Below are positions 42,784 through 53,264 of a stretch of 60,000 nucleotides of DNA, piece after piece. The DNA lies in NCBI GenBank assembly GCA_949358305.1, contig OX442314.1, forward strand, positions 44,030,581-44,090,580, in the 5' to 3' direction. The DNA is from Strigamia acuminata. Taxonomy: Eukaryota; Arthropoda; Chilopoda; Geophilomorpha; Linotaeniidae. The notes under the pieces were generated by a model that saw nothing but the letters and a program-made list of their open reading frames with translations, was not told the origin of the DNA and made no database searches. Positions within the stretch are counted from its first letter, which is position 1. Each line of letters starts with the position of its first letter. The position numbers were made by a program, and so were the translations under genes.

Positions 42784-44953
42784 CAAACTTCGTTCGTATA
42801 CGAGGTGTATACACGTCGTATACAACTTGTATACGACTTGTAAACGATTCGTTTACGATTACGATCAAAATACGAGCTCGTATACAACGCGTATACGAGC
42901 GAGTGGAAATCATCGACCATCTCGAATACGACTCGAATTCGATTCGTATTCGATTCGAATACGATTCGAATTCGATTCGAATACGAATACGATCAAAATA
43001 CGAACTCGTAACAACTCGAATACGAATCAAAGTCCGGGAAACAAAAATCATCGACCATCTCGTATACGATTCGAAAGCGAATCGAATACGATTTCGCGTT
43101 GAAAAAGGACAAAACTCGTATTCGATTCGAAAGCGAATCGAATACGATTTCGCTTGGGAAAAGGACTCGAATGCGCCTCCACGTTGCAATGCGCATTTGT
43201 GTAAACGATGATGGAATCCCCTGCTTAAATACTGGCTATCGCGTCACGTAACAGCAACGTGCCACGTCACGTAATTGCAACGTGCCGCGCTATGCCACAC
43301 AATGTGCCGCCGCGATAGGCCATCGAACCCGAATGTGTGTGATGCGAAACGCGCGAGTACACGCGCGGAGAACGCGCGGCAATGCTAGCAACAGGAGCGC
43401 AACTGCCCAAGAAATTGCTCAACAATAAAAGGCACGTGGAAGCACGTGCCTGAAACAATAGGCACTTCAAATAAAGTTATTGTTAAAAAACGGGCTTGAA
43501 AACCAACAATTACACAATAATTAAGGGGCAAGAAATGAACTTTGCTGCAATGCAAAGTTCTCAAAATACAGAGAAATGAAAGTTACACTTGTATAAAGAA
43601 TTGACAATGTTTGAAACCAATAAAAACTACAAAAACACACTTGTAAAAAACCCAAAACAACCCCCAGAATGAATTATTTGACTCAAATTAACCCTAAAAC
43701 AGTCTTGGAGGTCGTGCAGACGACAGAGTCGGATCGGAAGGTTGCTAAAACCTGACGCCAAAACTAGCAATGGGACAGCTAGTTAGAAAACAGCTTTTTC
43801 ATCAATCATGAACGCTGAAAACCTCACCCAGGGGTAGAAAATGATGGAGAGAACGTTTTCGCCATCTAAAACGGTCTAAAACGGGTCTAAAATGCCTAAA
43901 CCGGCGCCTGGAACGTGGCGCAGTTGTTGGGTCAAATATTGTCAAAAATCAGTGGAAATTTGTCAAATACTGGCAAAAATCTGCTGAAATTTGTCAAAAA
44001 TTGCCAAATTTTGGCGCAAGTTACGTGAGGTTTGCGCGCATCCAACTATGACGAAAAATCCATGCGTGTGCACGCGCGATTTACTGGCGCGTTGGAAGCG
44101 TTAAAATAAATTTTTCCAATATCTAACACAATTTGCACCGAATTATGGCAATTTTTGACAAATTTACATGGATTTTTGCCAGTATTTGACAAATTTCCAC
44201 GGATTTTTGACAATATTTGACAAATTCCAGACAAATTTCAGACAAATTTCAATTAATTTTAGAAATTTTATGAGAAATTTCAGCAAATGTTTGAGGATTG
44301 AGGAAATCTTCTGAAATTTGTCAAATATAGGCAAAAATCTTCTGAAATTTGTCAAATACAGGCAAAAATCTGCTGAAATTTGTCAAAAATTGCCCAAATT
44401 CCGTGCAAGTTTTGCAAGTTTTGCGCGCATCAAATTGTATGCGCGCCTATACTATTGCACGAGCGCATTGACGCGTGATGAACACCGACCACGTTTACGA
44501 AGTGAATTCGAGCTACAAAAGTATCGAGTCGCCATTCTATGATGGAAAAAAAAAATTAAGTGTAAACAAACAAAATAAAAACTTTAATATACAAGAAACG
44601 TACAATTCCACTCAACTTTGTTTCAAATTTTATTTATTGGATCATTGAAAATAAACAGTAGTGTTGTGCACTGTACGCTTAAGTGTATACCGGCGATGCG
44701 TTGTTTTGTGGTGGGGATTTGCCTCGATAATTGATCTTTTCTCTTTGTTTGCAATATTTTTTTGGCCTTTTTTGTTGATTTTTCGGTTTGAAATTGTTTT
44801 TTTCCGGTGTAATTTAAGTGGTGGAAGGTTGTTGCGTGTGTTGAGGGTAATTTTGGCGGTTTTTGGGTCGGGATTAGTGTTTTCAGCGATTTTTTATCGG
44901 TATTTGGGGTTTGATGCAGCGGATAGCGCATGCGAATCGCCGTCGACCGTAGC
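42784..44953. repeat. Right arm of the 4.4-kb palindrome
   Basis: Mirror of 40542-42706. Differences exist: C/T at 44427 against the left arm, a missing G in 'ggttgttgcgtg' (44830), and about 14 extra bases near 44910-44930 ('ttgatgcagcggatagc'). The two arms are therefore not one read folded back exactly. Confidence 0.9.
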
Positions 44954-44960
44954 ATTAGCA

Positions 44961-45999
44961 ATTGCAACGTGCCGCGCTATGCCACACAATGTGCCGCCGC
45001 GATAGGCCATCGAATCCGAATGTGTGTGATGCGAAACGCGAGTACGCGCGCGGAGAACGCGCGGCAATGCTAGCAACAGGAGCGCAACTGCCCAAGAAAT
45101 TGCTCAACAATAAAAGGCACGTGGAAGCACGTGCCTGAAACAATAGGCACTTCAAATAAAGTTATTGTTAAAAAACGGGCTTGAAAACCAACAATTACAC
45201 AATAATTAAGGGGCAAGAAATGAACTTTGCTGCAATGCAAAGTTCTCAAAATACAGAGAAATGAAAGTTACACTTGTATAAAGAATTGACAATGTTTGAA
45301 ACCAATAAAAACTACAAAAACACACTTGTAAAAAACCCAAAACAACCCCCAGAATGAATTATTTGACTCAAATTAACCCTAAAACAGTCTTGGAGGTCGT
45401 GCAGACGACAGAGTCGGATCGGAAGGTTGCTAAAACCTGACGCCAAAACTAGCAATGGGACAGCTAGTTAGAAAACAGCTTTTTCATCAATCATGAACGC
45501 TGAAAACCTCACCCAGGGGTAGAAAATGATGGAGAGAACGTTTTCGCCATCTAAAACGGTCTAAAACGGGTCTAAAATGCCTAAACCGGCGCCTGGAACG
45601 TGGCGCAGTTGTTGGGTCAAATATTGTCAAAAATCAGTGGAAATTTGTCAAATACTGGCAAAAATCTGCTGAAATTTGTCAAAAATTGCCAAATTTTGGC
45701 GCAAGTTACGTGAGGTTTGCGCGCATCCAACTATGACGAAAAATCCATGCGTGTGCACGCGCGATTTACTGGCGCGTTGGAAGCGTTAAAATAAATTTTT
45801 CCAATATCTAACACAATTTGCACCGAATTATGGCAATTTTTGACAAATTTACATGGATTTTTGCCAGTATTTGACAAATTTCCACGGATTTTTGACAATA
45901 TTTGACAAATTCCAGACAAATTTCAGACAAATTTCAATTAATTTTAGAAATTTTATGAGAAATTTCAGCAAATGTTTGAGGATTGAGGAAATCTTCTGA
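44961..45999. repeat. Third, partial copy of the palindrome arm (direct to the right arm)
   Basis: 'aattgcaacgtgccgcgcta' onward repeats 43272-44310 in the same orientation, with small differences (cgcgagtacgcgcgcgg for cgcgcgagtacacgcgcgg). It is cut off by the N gap; an inverted partner may lie hidden there. Confidence 0.88.
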
Positions 46000-46199
46000 N
46001 NNNNNNNNNNNNNNNNNNNNNNNNNNNNNNNNNNNNNNNNNNNNNNNNNNNNNNNNNNNNNNNNNNNNNNNNNNNNNNNNNNNNNNNNNNNNNNNNNNNN
46101 NNNNNNNNNNNNNNNNNNNNNNNNNNNNNNNNNNNNNNNNNNNNNNNNNNNNNNNNNNNNNNNNNNNNNNNNNNNNNNNNNNNNNNNNNNNNNNNNNNN
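46000..46199. other. Assembly gap of 200 N
   Basis: Exactly 200 Ns, the usual placeholder for a gap of unknown size. The junction between the palindrome copy and gypsy 2 is therefore not proven, and the apparent ORF crossing it is an artefact. Confidence 0.98.
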
Positions 46200-49100
46200 T
46201 ACGAGGGCGTACAGCTCCGGCCATCGGGTGGCCACATCCATAATTACGAGAATATACATGTTCTTGTTTCCCGTTGTGGGCTTGGGGCCCATCAAGTCTA
46301 TGCTTAGGCAGTCAAATGGTGCGTAGGGTCCGAGAGACATGGCGTTTCTGGCCACTTTATCTCGCGGTCTGCACGCTTGGCACCGGGGGCAGTGTCGGAT
46401 AAATTTCGTTATCTTTTGCCGCGCGCCCGGCCAGAAGAAAAGTTGTTTTACTCGATAAAGGGTCCTCGCCACGCCAGAATGGCTGGCGAGCGGGTGTCCG
46501 TGCATCAGCCACAACAGTCGGGTGTGCAGCGATGCCGGCACGACCACTTTAACCGAGTTTCCCGCTCCGCTGAGGTCATCTTGAAACGTCGGGTGGTATT
46601 TTACCAGGAGTTCATCATCTATGAGGTAGCTTGTCGCTTCCTTGACTAACTGTTTTCGGCGGTGGGGGTTTGTCATCCTTTCTGGAAATTCGCCGTTTAG
46701 CAAATATTGTGTTATAATTTGACATTTTGCGTCTGCTGCCTGGTGTTCGACGAACTCACGTCTCGTTGGTGGAGCGTATTGCGTTTTTTCTTCAATTTTT
46801 GCTGTGAAGGCGCGTAGTAGTGTTTTGTGGGTTTCTCCGGGGGGCGGAGGTTGAATTTCGGATGTTGAATTGTTCGTCCCAGCTGGCTGGTACGTTCGAG
46901 TCCAAAAACCACAAAACGTTCTATCTTCGGGCTCCATCACTGGTAGCTCGTTCGCCTTCCGCAAACGCCATATTCTCCGTGGAGTCGGGCAGTACAAGAG
47001 GTGGGTGTCGTCCTCGCCGTCGTCGTCTGGTCCCTGGGGGTCAGAGGCTGGGGCTCTTGAGAGGGCGTCGGCCACATGATTGTACTTCCCGGGGCGGTAC
47101 GTAATTGTTATATCGCACGCCATTAACTCCAGTTGCCATCGTGCGAGTCGGCCGGAGGGTTCCTTGAGCTTCATCAACCAGCTTAGTGCCTGGTGATCTG
47201 TCTGAACCTCGAAGTTCGTGTACTCCAGATAGTCGCGAAATTTCCGAACTGCCCAAATTACGGCTAGGCATTCTAGTTCCGTTGCCGTGTAATTTTTCTC
47301 CGCGCCCTGTATTTTTCTGCTTATAAACATACAGGGTACTTCCTGTGAGATTCCGTTGTACACGTGGGTCTGCAGAAGGGCTGCACCCAGTCCGATTTTA
47401 CTCGCGTCGGTGTGCAACACGAACGGTCGGTTTAGGTCCGGCAATGGCATCTTTTCGACGTCAGCCAGCATTTGCTTGATAGTGCTAAATGCGGCCTCGC
47501 ACTGGACCGTCCACTCAAACTCTTTATCCGTTCGTAAGAGATCCGTTATAGGCGCGGCCACCTCAGCCAGACCAGAGAGTAGTCGGCCGAAGAAATTGAC
47601 CATGCCCATAAATCTCTGGACACCTTTTATATCTTCGGGGGCGGGGAATCCGTTTATTGCTTTAACCTTTTCGGGGTCAATCGCGATTCCCTCGACTCCT
47701 ATTCGGTATCCTAGGAAGGCAAGCTCTTTTCTGCAAAACTTGCTCTTCCCTGGATGGATGTGGAGTCCCGCCTTGGCTAGGCGAGAGACCACTCTGTCGA
47801 TGTGGTCTATATGCTCTTCGAATGTGTCCGACGTTATTATGATGTCGTCGAGATACGCCCACACGAAGTCGTGAAGCATATCTCCCAACACGCTTTCGAT
47901 CAATTTCTGGAACGTGCTCGGGGCGTTTACAAGCCCGAACGGCATCACGTTGAACATTAATCTTCCTATCGGGGAGTAGAAAGCCGTTTTCAGTTTGTCT
48001 TCGGGTCTGAGTTCCACTTGCCAATACCCCTTTGACAGGTCCATGGTGGTTACCCACTTAAATGGGCTCAGCTCCCGGAGGATCGAATCTATAGACGGCA
48101 TCTGAATCGGGTCTATAACCGTTATCGCGTTCAGGGGGCGATAATCGATGCATAGTCGAGGTTCCGAACCTGGACGCATTACCAGGACGATCCGCATGGC
48201 GTATTCGCCCAGGGCTTGCGTTACTATGCCCTTGTCGAGCATGTCTTGGCACATTTGCGTCACAATGTCTCTTTTCTGGGGGTTCATCCCCTTGTAAGGC
48301 ACTCGAATCGGCTTGTCTGTGGTTAAGACTATTTCGTGGGTTGCTTCCGTCGTTCGACCAGGTGTCTTGGTCAGAATTCTTTCATGTTTTCGAAGCACTC
48401 GCCTTAGTAGCGATGCCTCGTTGACACGCAGTGCTGCCTCCTCGACTAGAGTGTCCACGACGTTACTCCTTTGTAATTCCAGAGTGAAGGCTGCGAAATC
48501 GTAATCTTGGACGAATTTTCGCAATCCTCTTCCGTATTCCTCTTTGTCCTTGGCTTCGTCCAGTAATTTTTGGGGAACCACGGGGACTGGCCGTTCTCCC
48601 TCGGGGCTTATCCAGTTCCATGAACGGGTTATCGGGTTTGGCTGAATTTTCAGTTTCGCCATGATATCCATCCCTAGGAGGAATACTTTGTCGTGGGATG
48701 GCAAGACTATGAAGGGGTGGGACAGGTTCCCCCCTTTCCAGTCGATCATGATGCGAACTACGCCCTTCGGCTTGACGTAGCCGTTGGCGGTGAGCAATTC
48801 TACGTTCGCGTTCACTTGTGCCACCTTTTTTCCAATATCCAAGTCCTTTACTATATCTTCGGATATGAATGAACGATCCGCTCCTGAATCCAGCAGACCG
48901 AACAATTTTTGGTTTTCTATCTCCACTGGCAGCATACACAGAGTTTCGCAATGTGCTTTCGTGACATTGCAGTGAAATACGCGTAATGTCTGGGGCTCAA
49001 CCTCCAGATTGAACGGAAGGTCCGTCCAATCTATGTCGACATCCGGTTTCGTTCTCACTTGCATACTCGTTAACGTCACTTTTTCCTCCTTCTTCGGAAC

Positions 49101-49240
49101 GGCTTGTATGCGGTCTTTGATCTGTGCCTCTGCCAAGGCATGACCTGCGGGTCCAGTGTGATATTTCTTCTTTTTAATTTCCGCGGCTGGCGCAGACGAA
49201 GCTGAATTTATTTCGGCGACGCCTGCGCTTGGAAGTTTTT
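46200..49240 (-). CDS. pol: Gypsy 2 Pol (protease, RT, RNase H, integrase), C-terminus missing
   Basis: The frame is open from the gag overlap at 49240 with no ATG near its start; the first start-like codon is a TTG at 49136. Order: protease LLDSGADRSFI; reverse transcriptase with LCIDYRPLN, TMDLSKGYWQV and the catalytic YLDDI; RNase H with LHTDASKIGLG and TDHQALSW; integrase zinc site (HPLASHSGVART, CPRCQAC); and the first catalytic Asp in SIDLMGPKP. The N gap removes the other two acidic residues. Expression probably needs -1 frameshifting at 49235-49241. Typical gypsy order. Confidence 0.93.
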
Positions 49241-52200
49241 TGCCAGATTAGTATTTAACTCCATCATCATTTTCATCATGGTTTGCATGATGTCCTTTTC
49301 TTTGACGGTTTTCTCACATTTATCTGAGTAGTGACCGTATTCTCCACAGCTGTAACATTTGATATTACTTTTATCCCCTGTGGGGGTGAATCCCGGTTTC
49401 TTGGGGACGAAGGGCGTCGGGAATCGTCTTTTTCCTCCCAATGTCCCTCTCGCTTTTGTTGCCTGCACGTGTGCTCTGAATTGTGCGATTGCCAAGGCCC
49501 GGTGCGCATGGTGCAAATAGGGACCTTGATCGTCGCATCCCGTCGATAAGTTTTCGAGGTGCTCATTTAGGGCTTCCTCGTCGCTTGATGCTGGCTCCTC
49601 TTCTTTAGCCGTGGCGAGAGGTGTTGTCTCTTCGACTTTCTCCATCTGGGTGAAGTCCGTCGAGGTCACCTGCATCGCCGTTGCTGCCGGTGCTTTCTTT
49701 GGGGCAGCTATTGGGTTGGCTGGAAGAATACTGCCTGCTTTAGGCGTCAGCATTCGTCCGAAGGAGGCTTCGGTGAGACTCATGATGCCGCTCAAATATT
49801 CACTTGGCCTCATTAATTTCTCTGAGGTCTTGTGACGTTCGGCGCTCGTCTGCAACCGTTTCTCGTGTGCGTCAGCTTCCTCCGGGGGCAGAGTGGCGTA
49901 ATACCGCTGTTCTATTTCTAACGTGTTTGTTAGAAGATAGTTACTGACATCTTGGTAATCGCCAGTGCGGGGTGCACGCATGTCTAGCAGAATTCTTTGC
50001 GAGTGGGCCGATAATCCTCCGTAAAAGATCATCGTAAAACCAGCGGGGTTTATTTCATACGGCGCTCTTGCAAACAGGAGTTTCGCTCGGGCGTCGTAGT
50101 CGGCTAATGTTTCTCCTGGGGCTTGTCGTAGACCACGTAATTTGTTACTGATCTCGTCTGGAGTCTCGCCGTATCGGAGATCGAAACGGACGAGAAAATC
50201 GTCCCAGGTTGGGTTTTTCAGTCCCTGATACCATTCTCGAGCTGACCCCGTGGTTAGCTCCACTAGCCCGTGGGTTAGCATGTCGGCGACGGTGGCTTTT
50301 GTCGCTTTCTTGATACGCATTATTTCGTCCAGGAAGCGGTCTCCGGCCTTCCACGAACCGTCAAATCGCGTTTGAATATAGTGCTGCCAGCGGATGTTAC
50401 CCGTGGCTTCACCGCTTGGTTCGTTTCGTACGCCATATTTGCGCTTAACCCTCTCTCCAGCGCGATCATGTTCGTCGCCTGGATGGCCTAGATCGATTCC
50501 TTCTCTTCTGAAAGAGTTCAGCAGGGCTCGGCCTAGCTCAGACATCGTGTAATGTCGGCCAGATGAGTCCTGAAAGTTCCCTTCCTCCGAACGAGGGTTG
50601 GAGCTCCGGGAGGAGCGGTCTGAAGCATTCGGCCGGTTCGACCGGTGCCCATCGCTGCCTTCTTGACTCCTCCCTGTAGACGGTCGACTCGGATGGTCGT
50701 CGTCCGACGAATCGGAGGGCTCGGAGGGATCTCCTTGGGGGTGAAACCTCGGCCCTCTCGGTGGGGTCTCTCCGCCAGCCTTCTTCTGTTTCGAGCCTCC
50801 GGATGGCGGCGGCTCCTCTCCGTCGTTGTTCCCGTAAAAAAAACGCCATCTCTTTTCGTCATTTTCCGGGTGTTCTCGATCCTTATTTGCGTTTTTTTTG
50901 TCGAGCAATGCTTTGATGGCGGCTCCCGTTTCGGATCTTTTCGAGGGGTGACGGTCCCTTTGCTCGGGGATCGTCTCGTCCTTGTCTCGAGATTTTCCTC
51001 TTTTTGTCTCTTTCCTGGACTTTTTTTCATTCTCTCCTGTGTCGGTGTCCGAGCCACTGGAGGGCTCTGGTTTCCGTTTCAGGTTCTCCTCTCTTTTCCT
51101 CTTTTCCGAAACGTCCTGCTCGTACTCCTTTTGGAATTTTTCTGTCTCCTTCTCCCAGTTTTCGGCTTCCCATCTTTTTTGCTCATCTATTATGGCTTGC
51201 TTCTTCGCTTTGTACTCTTCGGTCCATCTGTCTCGTTCCCATTCTTCTTTCTCTTTCAGAAACTGTTCTTTTTCTTTTCTGGCTTCCTCTTCTCTCAGCC
51301 TCTCGCAATGTTGTTCTTCCCATTTCTGGTGTTGCAGAATGGCTTCTTTTCGCAACATTTGTAGCTTTTCTGCTTTTCTTTGAGCTACGAGCGCTTGAAA
51401 TTGGTCCTCGTACTCTTGAGCTTCTCGATGTCGCCCTTCTACTGTTGCGTTCCATTCTTTTCGAATTTTAGCTTCTCGTTCTTCCCTCATTTTTTGGACT
51501 AGTTTCTCTGTTCTCTCGGTGGTTCTTCTCTCGCGTTGCTCCCTTTCTTCCTCTTCCTTCCAGAGTTCTCGCCGCTCTGCGCTCAGTCTTCGTTGGCGAT
51601 TAGTCGCTTCTTGTCTGGCTTCTTCGCGGGCCTTCTCTCTGGATTCGTGAAGTGCTCGGTTGGGGTCTGGCGCGAAACCTCCGGTGTCACTGGGCGTTAC
51701 CTGGGGCATGGGCGTCTCCGCTGCTGGTCTTGCGACCGGCGTCGGGGCTTGTGCCGCGCAGATAGCGTCAGTGAGTAGAGTAATCGATTCCCAGACTGAC
51801 GTTCCTACTGGAATGTCTATCATCGCTTTCAGTTGGGCAGCTTGCCGTGTCAACCGAATTAGGTGAGATACTTCGAAGGAAACAACTGCAGGACTCGCCG
51901 TAACTCGGGGGGTTATCGGGGTCCCGCCGTCGTTTTTCTGTGGGGTTTGCTCTACGGACGTCTGAGCCGTTGGTGGCGATGGGTTCGTGCCGACCGTGAC
52001 CGTTTTTTTCGGAGCTTCATTCGTCTCCTCGGTCATCAATATCGATACTCGTCCTGGTGATACGTCGCGAATTTCTTCTCGATTTTCTATGGCTTCCGGA
52101 TCGGTATCTTCGAAGGGTTGCATATTCAAGGGAACCCGCTCTCGCTCTGGCCCGTCTAGGGCCGCGAGCGATGCAGCTTGCTCCTCTTTCTGCGCCTTCG

Positions 52201-52348
52201 CTCTCCTTTTATTCGCTCGGGCTTTCGCCTTTGCGGACATTTCAGGGACGGGACCATCCGACCTTAGGTGGTAGTCGGAGGTCCTTTTTCCCTTCTCGGG
52301 CATTCTCTGCTCGGTTTCAGACGTGGATTGCTCATCTTTGTCTGACAT
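49208..52348 (-). CDS. gag: Gypsy 2 Gag, 1046 aa, with long coiled-coil
   Basis: ATG at 52348. The N-terminal third is disordered. About residues 230-430 are an extreme Glu/Lys/Arg coiled coil (REKAREEARQEATNRQRR type), followed by a basic Ser-rich region. A retrotransposon Gag core (RFDGSWKAGDRFLDEI, LTTGSAREWYQGLKNPTWDD, RYGETPDEIS) lies at about 665-800. One CCHC knuckle, CYSCGEYGHYSDKC, is at about 998-1011. It is unusually long for a gypsy Gag because of the coiled coil. It builds the virus-like particle in the cytoplasm. The plus-strand ORFs over 50645-51471 are shadows of the coiled coil. Confidence 0.93.
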   Translation of the reverse strand: MSDKDEQSTSETEQRMPEKGKRTSDYHLRSDGPVPEMSAKAKARANKRRAKAQKEEQAASLAALDGPERERVPLNMQPFEDTDPEAIENREEIRDVSPGRVSILMTEETNEAPKKTVTVGTNPSPPTAQTSVEQTPQKNDGGTPITPRVTASPAVVSFEVSHLIRLTRQAAQLKAMIDIPVGTSVWESITLLTDAICAAQAPTPVARPAAETPMPQVTPSDTGGFAPDPNRALHESREKAREEARQEATNRQRRLSAERRELWKEEEEREQRERRTTERTEKLVQKMREEREAKIRKEWNATVEGRHREAQEYEDQFQALVAQRKAEKLQMLRKEAILQHQKWEEQHCERLREEEARKEKEQFLKEKEEWERDRWTEEYKAKKQAIIDEQKRWEAENWEKETEKFQKEYEQDVSEKRKREENLKRKPEPSSGSDTDTGENEKKSRKETKRGKSRDKDETIPEQRDRHPSKRSETGAAIKALLDKKNANKDREHPENDEKRWRFFYGNNDGEEPPPSGGSKQKKAGGETPPRGPRFHPQGDPSEPSDSSDDDHPSRPSTGRSQEGSDGHRSNRPNASDRSSRSSNPRSEEGNFQDSSGRHYTMSELGRALLNSFRREGIDLGHPGDEHDRAGERVKRKYGVRNEPSGEATGNIRWQHYIQTRFDGSWKAGDRFLDEIMRIKKATKATVADMLTHGLVELTTGSAREWYQGLKNPTWDDFLVRFDLRYGETPDEISNKLRGLRQAPGETLADYDARAKLLFARAPYEINPAGFTMIFYGGLSAHSQRILLDMRAPRTGDYQDVSNYLLTNTLEIEQRYYATLPPEEADAHEKRLQTSAERHKTSEKLMRPSEYLSGIMSLTEASFGRMLTPKAGSILPANPIAAPKKAPAATAMQVTSTDFTQMEKVEETTPLATAKEEEPASSDEEALNEHLENLSTGCDDQGPYLHHAHRALAIAQFRAHVQATKARGTLGGKRRFPTPFVPKKPGFTPTGDKSNIKCYSCGEYGHYSDKCEKTVKEKDIMQTMMKMMMELNTNLAKNFQAQASPK
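49235..49241 (-). promoter_or_regulatory. A AAA AAC -1 frameshift heptamer between gag and pol
   Basis: In gag phase the codons read gcA AAA AAC, the canonical X XXY YYZ slip site, 27 bases before the gag stop. After a 6-base spacer, GCGCAG can pair with CTGCGC about 26 bases further on. The -1 frame from here is open into the protease. Confidence 0.85.
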
Positions 52349-52420
52349 TTTCTTTCGGTAATTCTACGATTTGGGTTATCTTATTGAGAGATCACAAGTT
52401 CAGATTTGAGATTTATTTCT

Positions 52421-52440
52421 AAATCCCGGACGGGCCCCCA
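52421..52440 (-). other. Gypsy 2 primer binding site (tRNA-Pro)
   Basis: Plus-strand AAATCCCGGACGGGCCCCCA matches the 3' end of eukaryotic tRNA-Pro (known sequence ATCCCGGACGAGCCCCCA) with a single mismatch in the overlap. Confidence 0.82.
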
Positions 52441-52442
52441 CG

Positions 52443-53264
52443 TGTCGCGTCCTACCTGGTGATAGGTTTAAATAGCGCTGACGTGTAATACTTTACCTGT
52501 GATCAATTATGCAAATACCCAAATGAATACCAAATGTATTTAAATGAACAAGTAATTTATTCAGTAGGCTTGAAGGCCTTAAAATACACTTAGTAATAAT
52601 TCTAGAGTCGACGTGGTCAGCGTCGAACAAAGGATTTCTCAAGATGGCGTCGTCGGTTCCGCGTGGTCGACGGAACAAAGGCGGCGTCTCGAGTTGTCGT
52701 AAATTCGTCACGGATTCGTCGTCACGGACGCGGTGGAATGCTCTTTCGAGTCTTCTATCCGTGCCTGTTGTCTAGGGTTTGGTTTAGCGTCGCAGAGGCC
52801 TCGTCTAGGAACTTTGGGGTTCCCTACAAAGCACTCGGACACTTACTTCGGCGAATAATCGTCTGGGCGATTATTCTGGGCGATTTCACAAGGGCTATTC
52901 TCGTGCTTTCGCAGGAATAGCTCGCAAGTGACTTCGTGAGAGTTACAGTTTGCACTTTACTCAGCGATCCTCGATCAATCCTAACTTGTAGTTGAAGTTG
53001 GCCTGACGGTGAGGTAGTTGCTGTGTTCTTGGTGTCGTTTGTGTAAGTTCTGACTTTAGGCGGGAAACACGGCCTTTTATGCAGTGGGGTGAAGGGCCGG
53101 CGATCAACCAATGGGGGCTGACCACCAGCCGCTTCCTCCCCCTCGGGGCACACACCTGCCATGGGGAGGTGGAGCCAACTCAGGGGGGAACGACTCTTCA
53201 ATCATAGTGACTCAGAGGATAAATATCCGCCCTGGGGGGACACTTATCCAACTGGGTCACCACA
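52443..53264 (-). repeat. 5' LTR of gypsy 2 (822 bp)
   Basis: TGTCGCGTCC ... GGTCACCACA on the plus strand. In element sense it has TATTTAAAT and GAATAAAT close together (52535-52565), plausible TATA and poly(A) signals. The LTR abuts the LRR gene fragment. Confidence 0.88.

Larger units (their letters stand above)
46200..53264 (-). mobile_element. Gypsy 2, Ty3/gypsy element, 3' part lost in the gap
   Basis: Minus-strand element with 5' LTR, tRNA-Pro primer site, gag, and pol down to integrase, where the N gap begins. It shares primer type, LTR ends and Gag motifs with gypsy 1 (1-2840), so both belong to one broad family. Confidence 0.92.

Noticed and set aside
42279-43211. ORFs of 91-180 codons on both strands with RIRFEYDSNS-type sequence
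   Set aside because: Produced by the self-complementary TTCGAATCG block; mirror copies exist in both palindrome arms.
45849-49136. A 1095-residue minus-strand ORF crossing the N gap
   Set aside because: The part left of the gap (KFLKLIEICLKFVWNLSN) is translation of palindrome repeats; the frame only looks open because of the Ns. Only 46200 onward is pol.
50645-51471. Plus-strand ORFs of 133-239 codons with hydrophobic Phe/Leu/Ser content resembling a membrane protein
   Set aside because: Exactly antisense to the Glu/Lys/Arg coiled coil of Gag, which reads as Phe/Leu/Ser on the other strand.
52421-52440. tRNA-like sequence next to the LTR
   Set aside because: Only the 3' end of tRNA-Pro is matched and no cloverleaf precedes it; it is a primer binding site.
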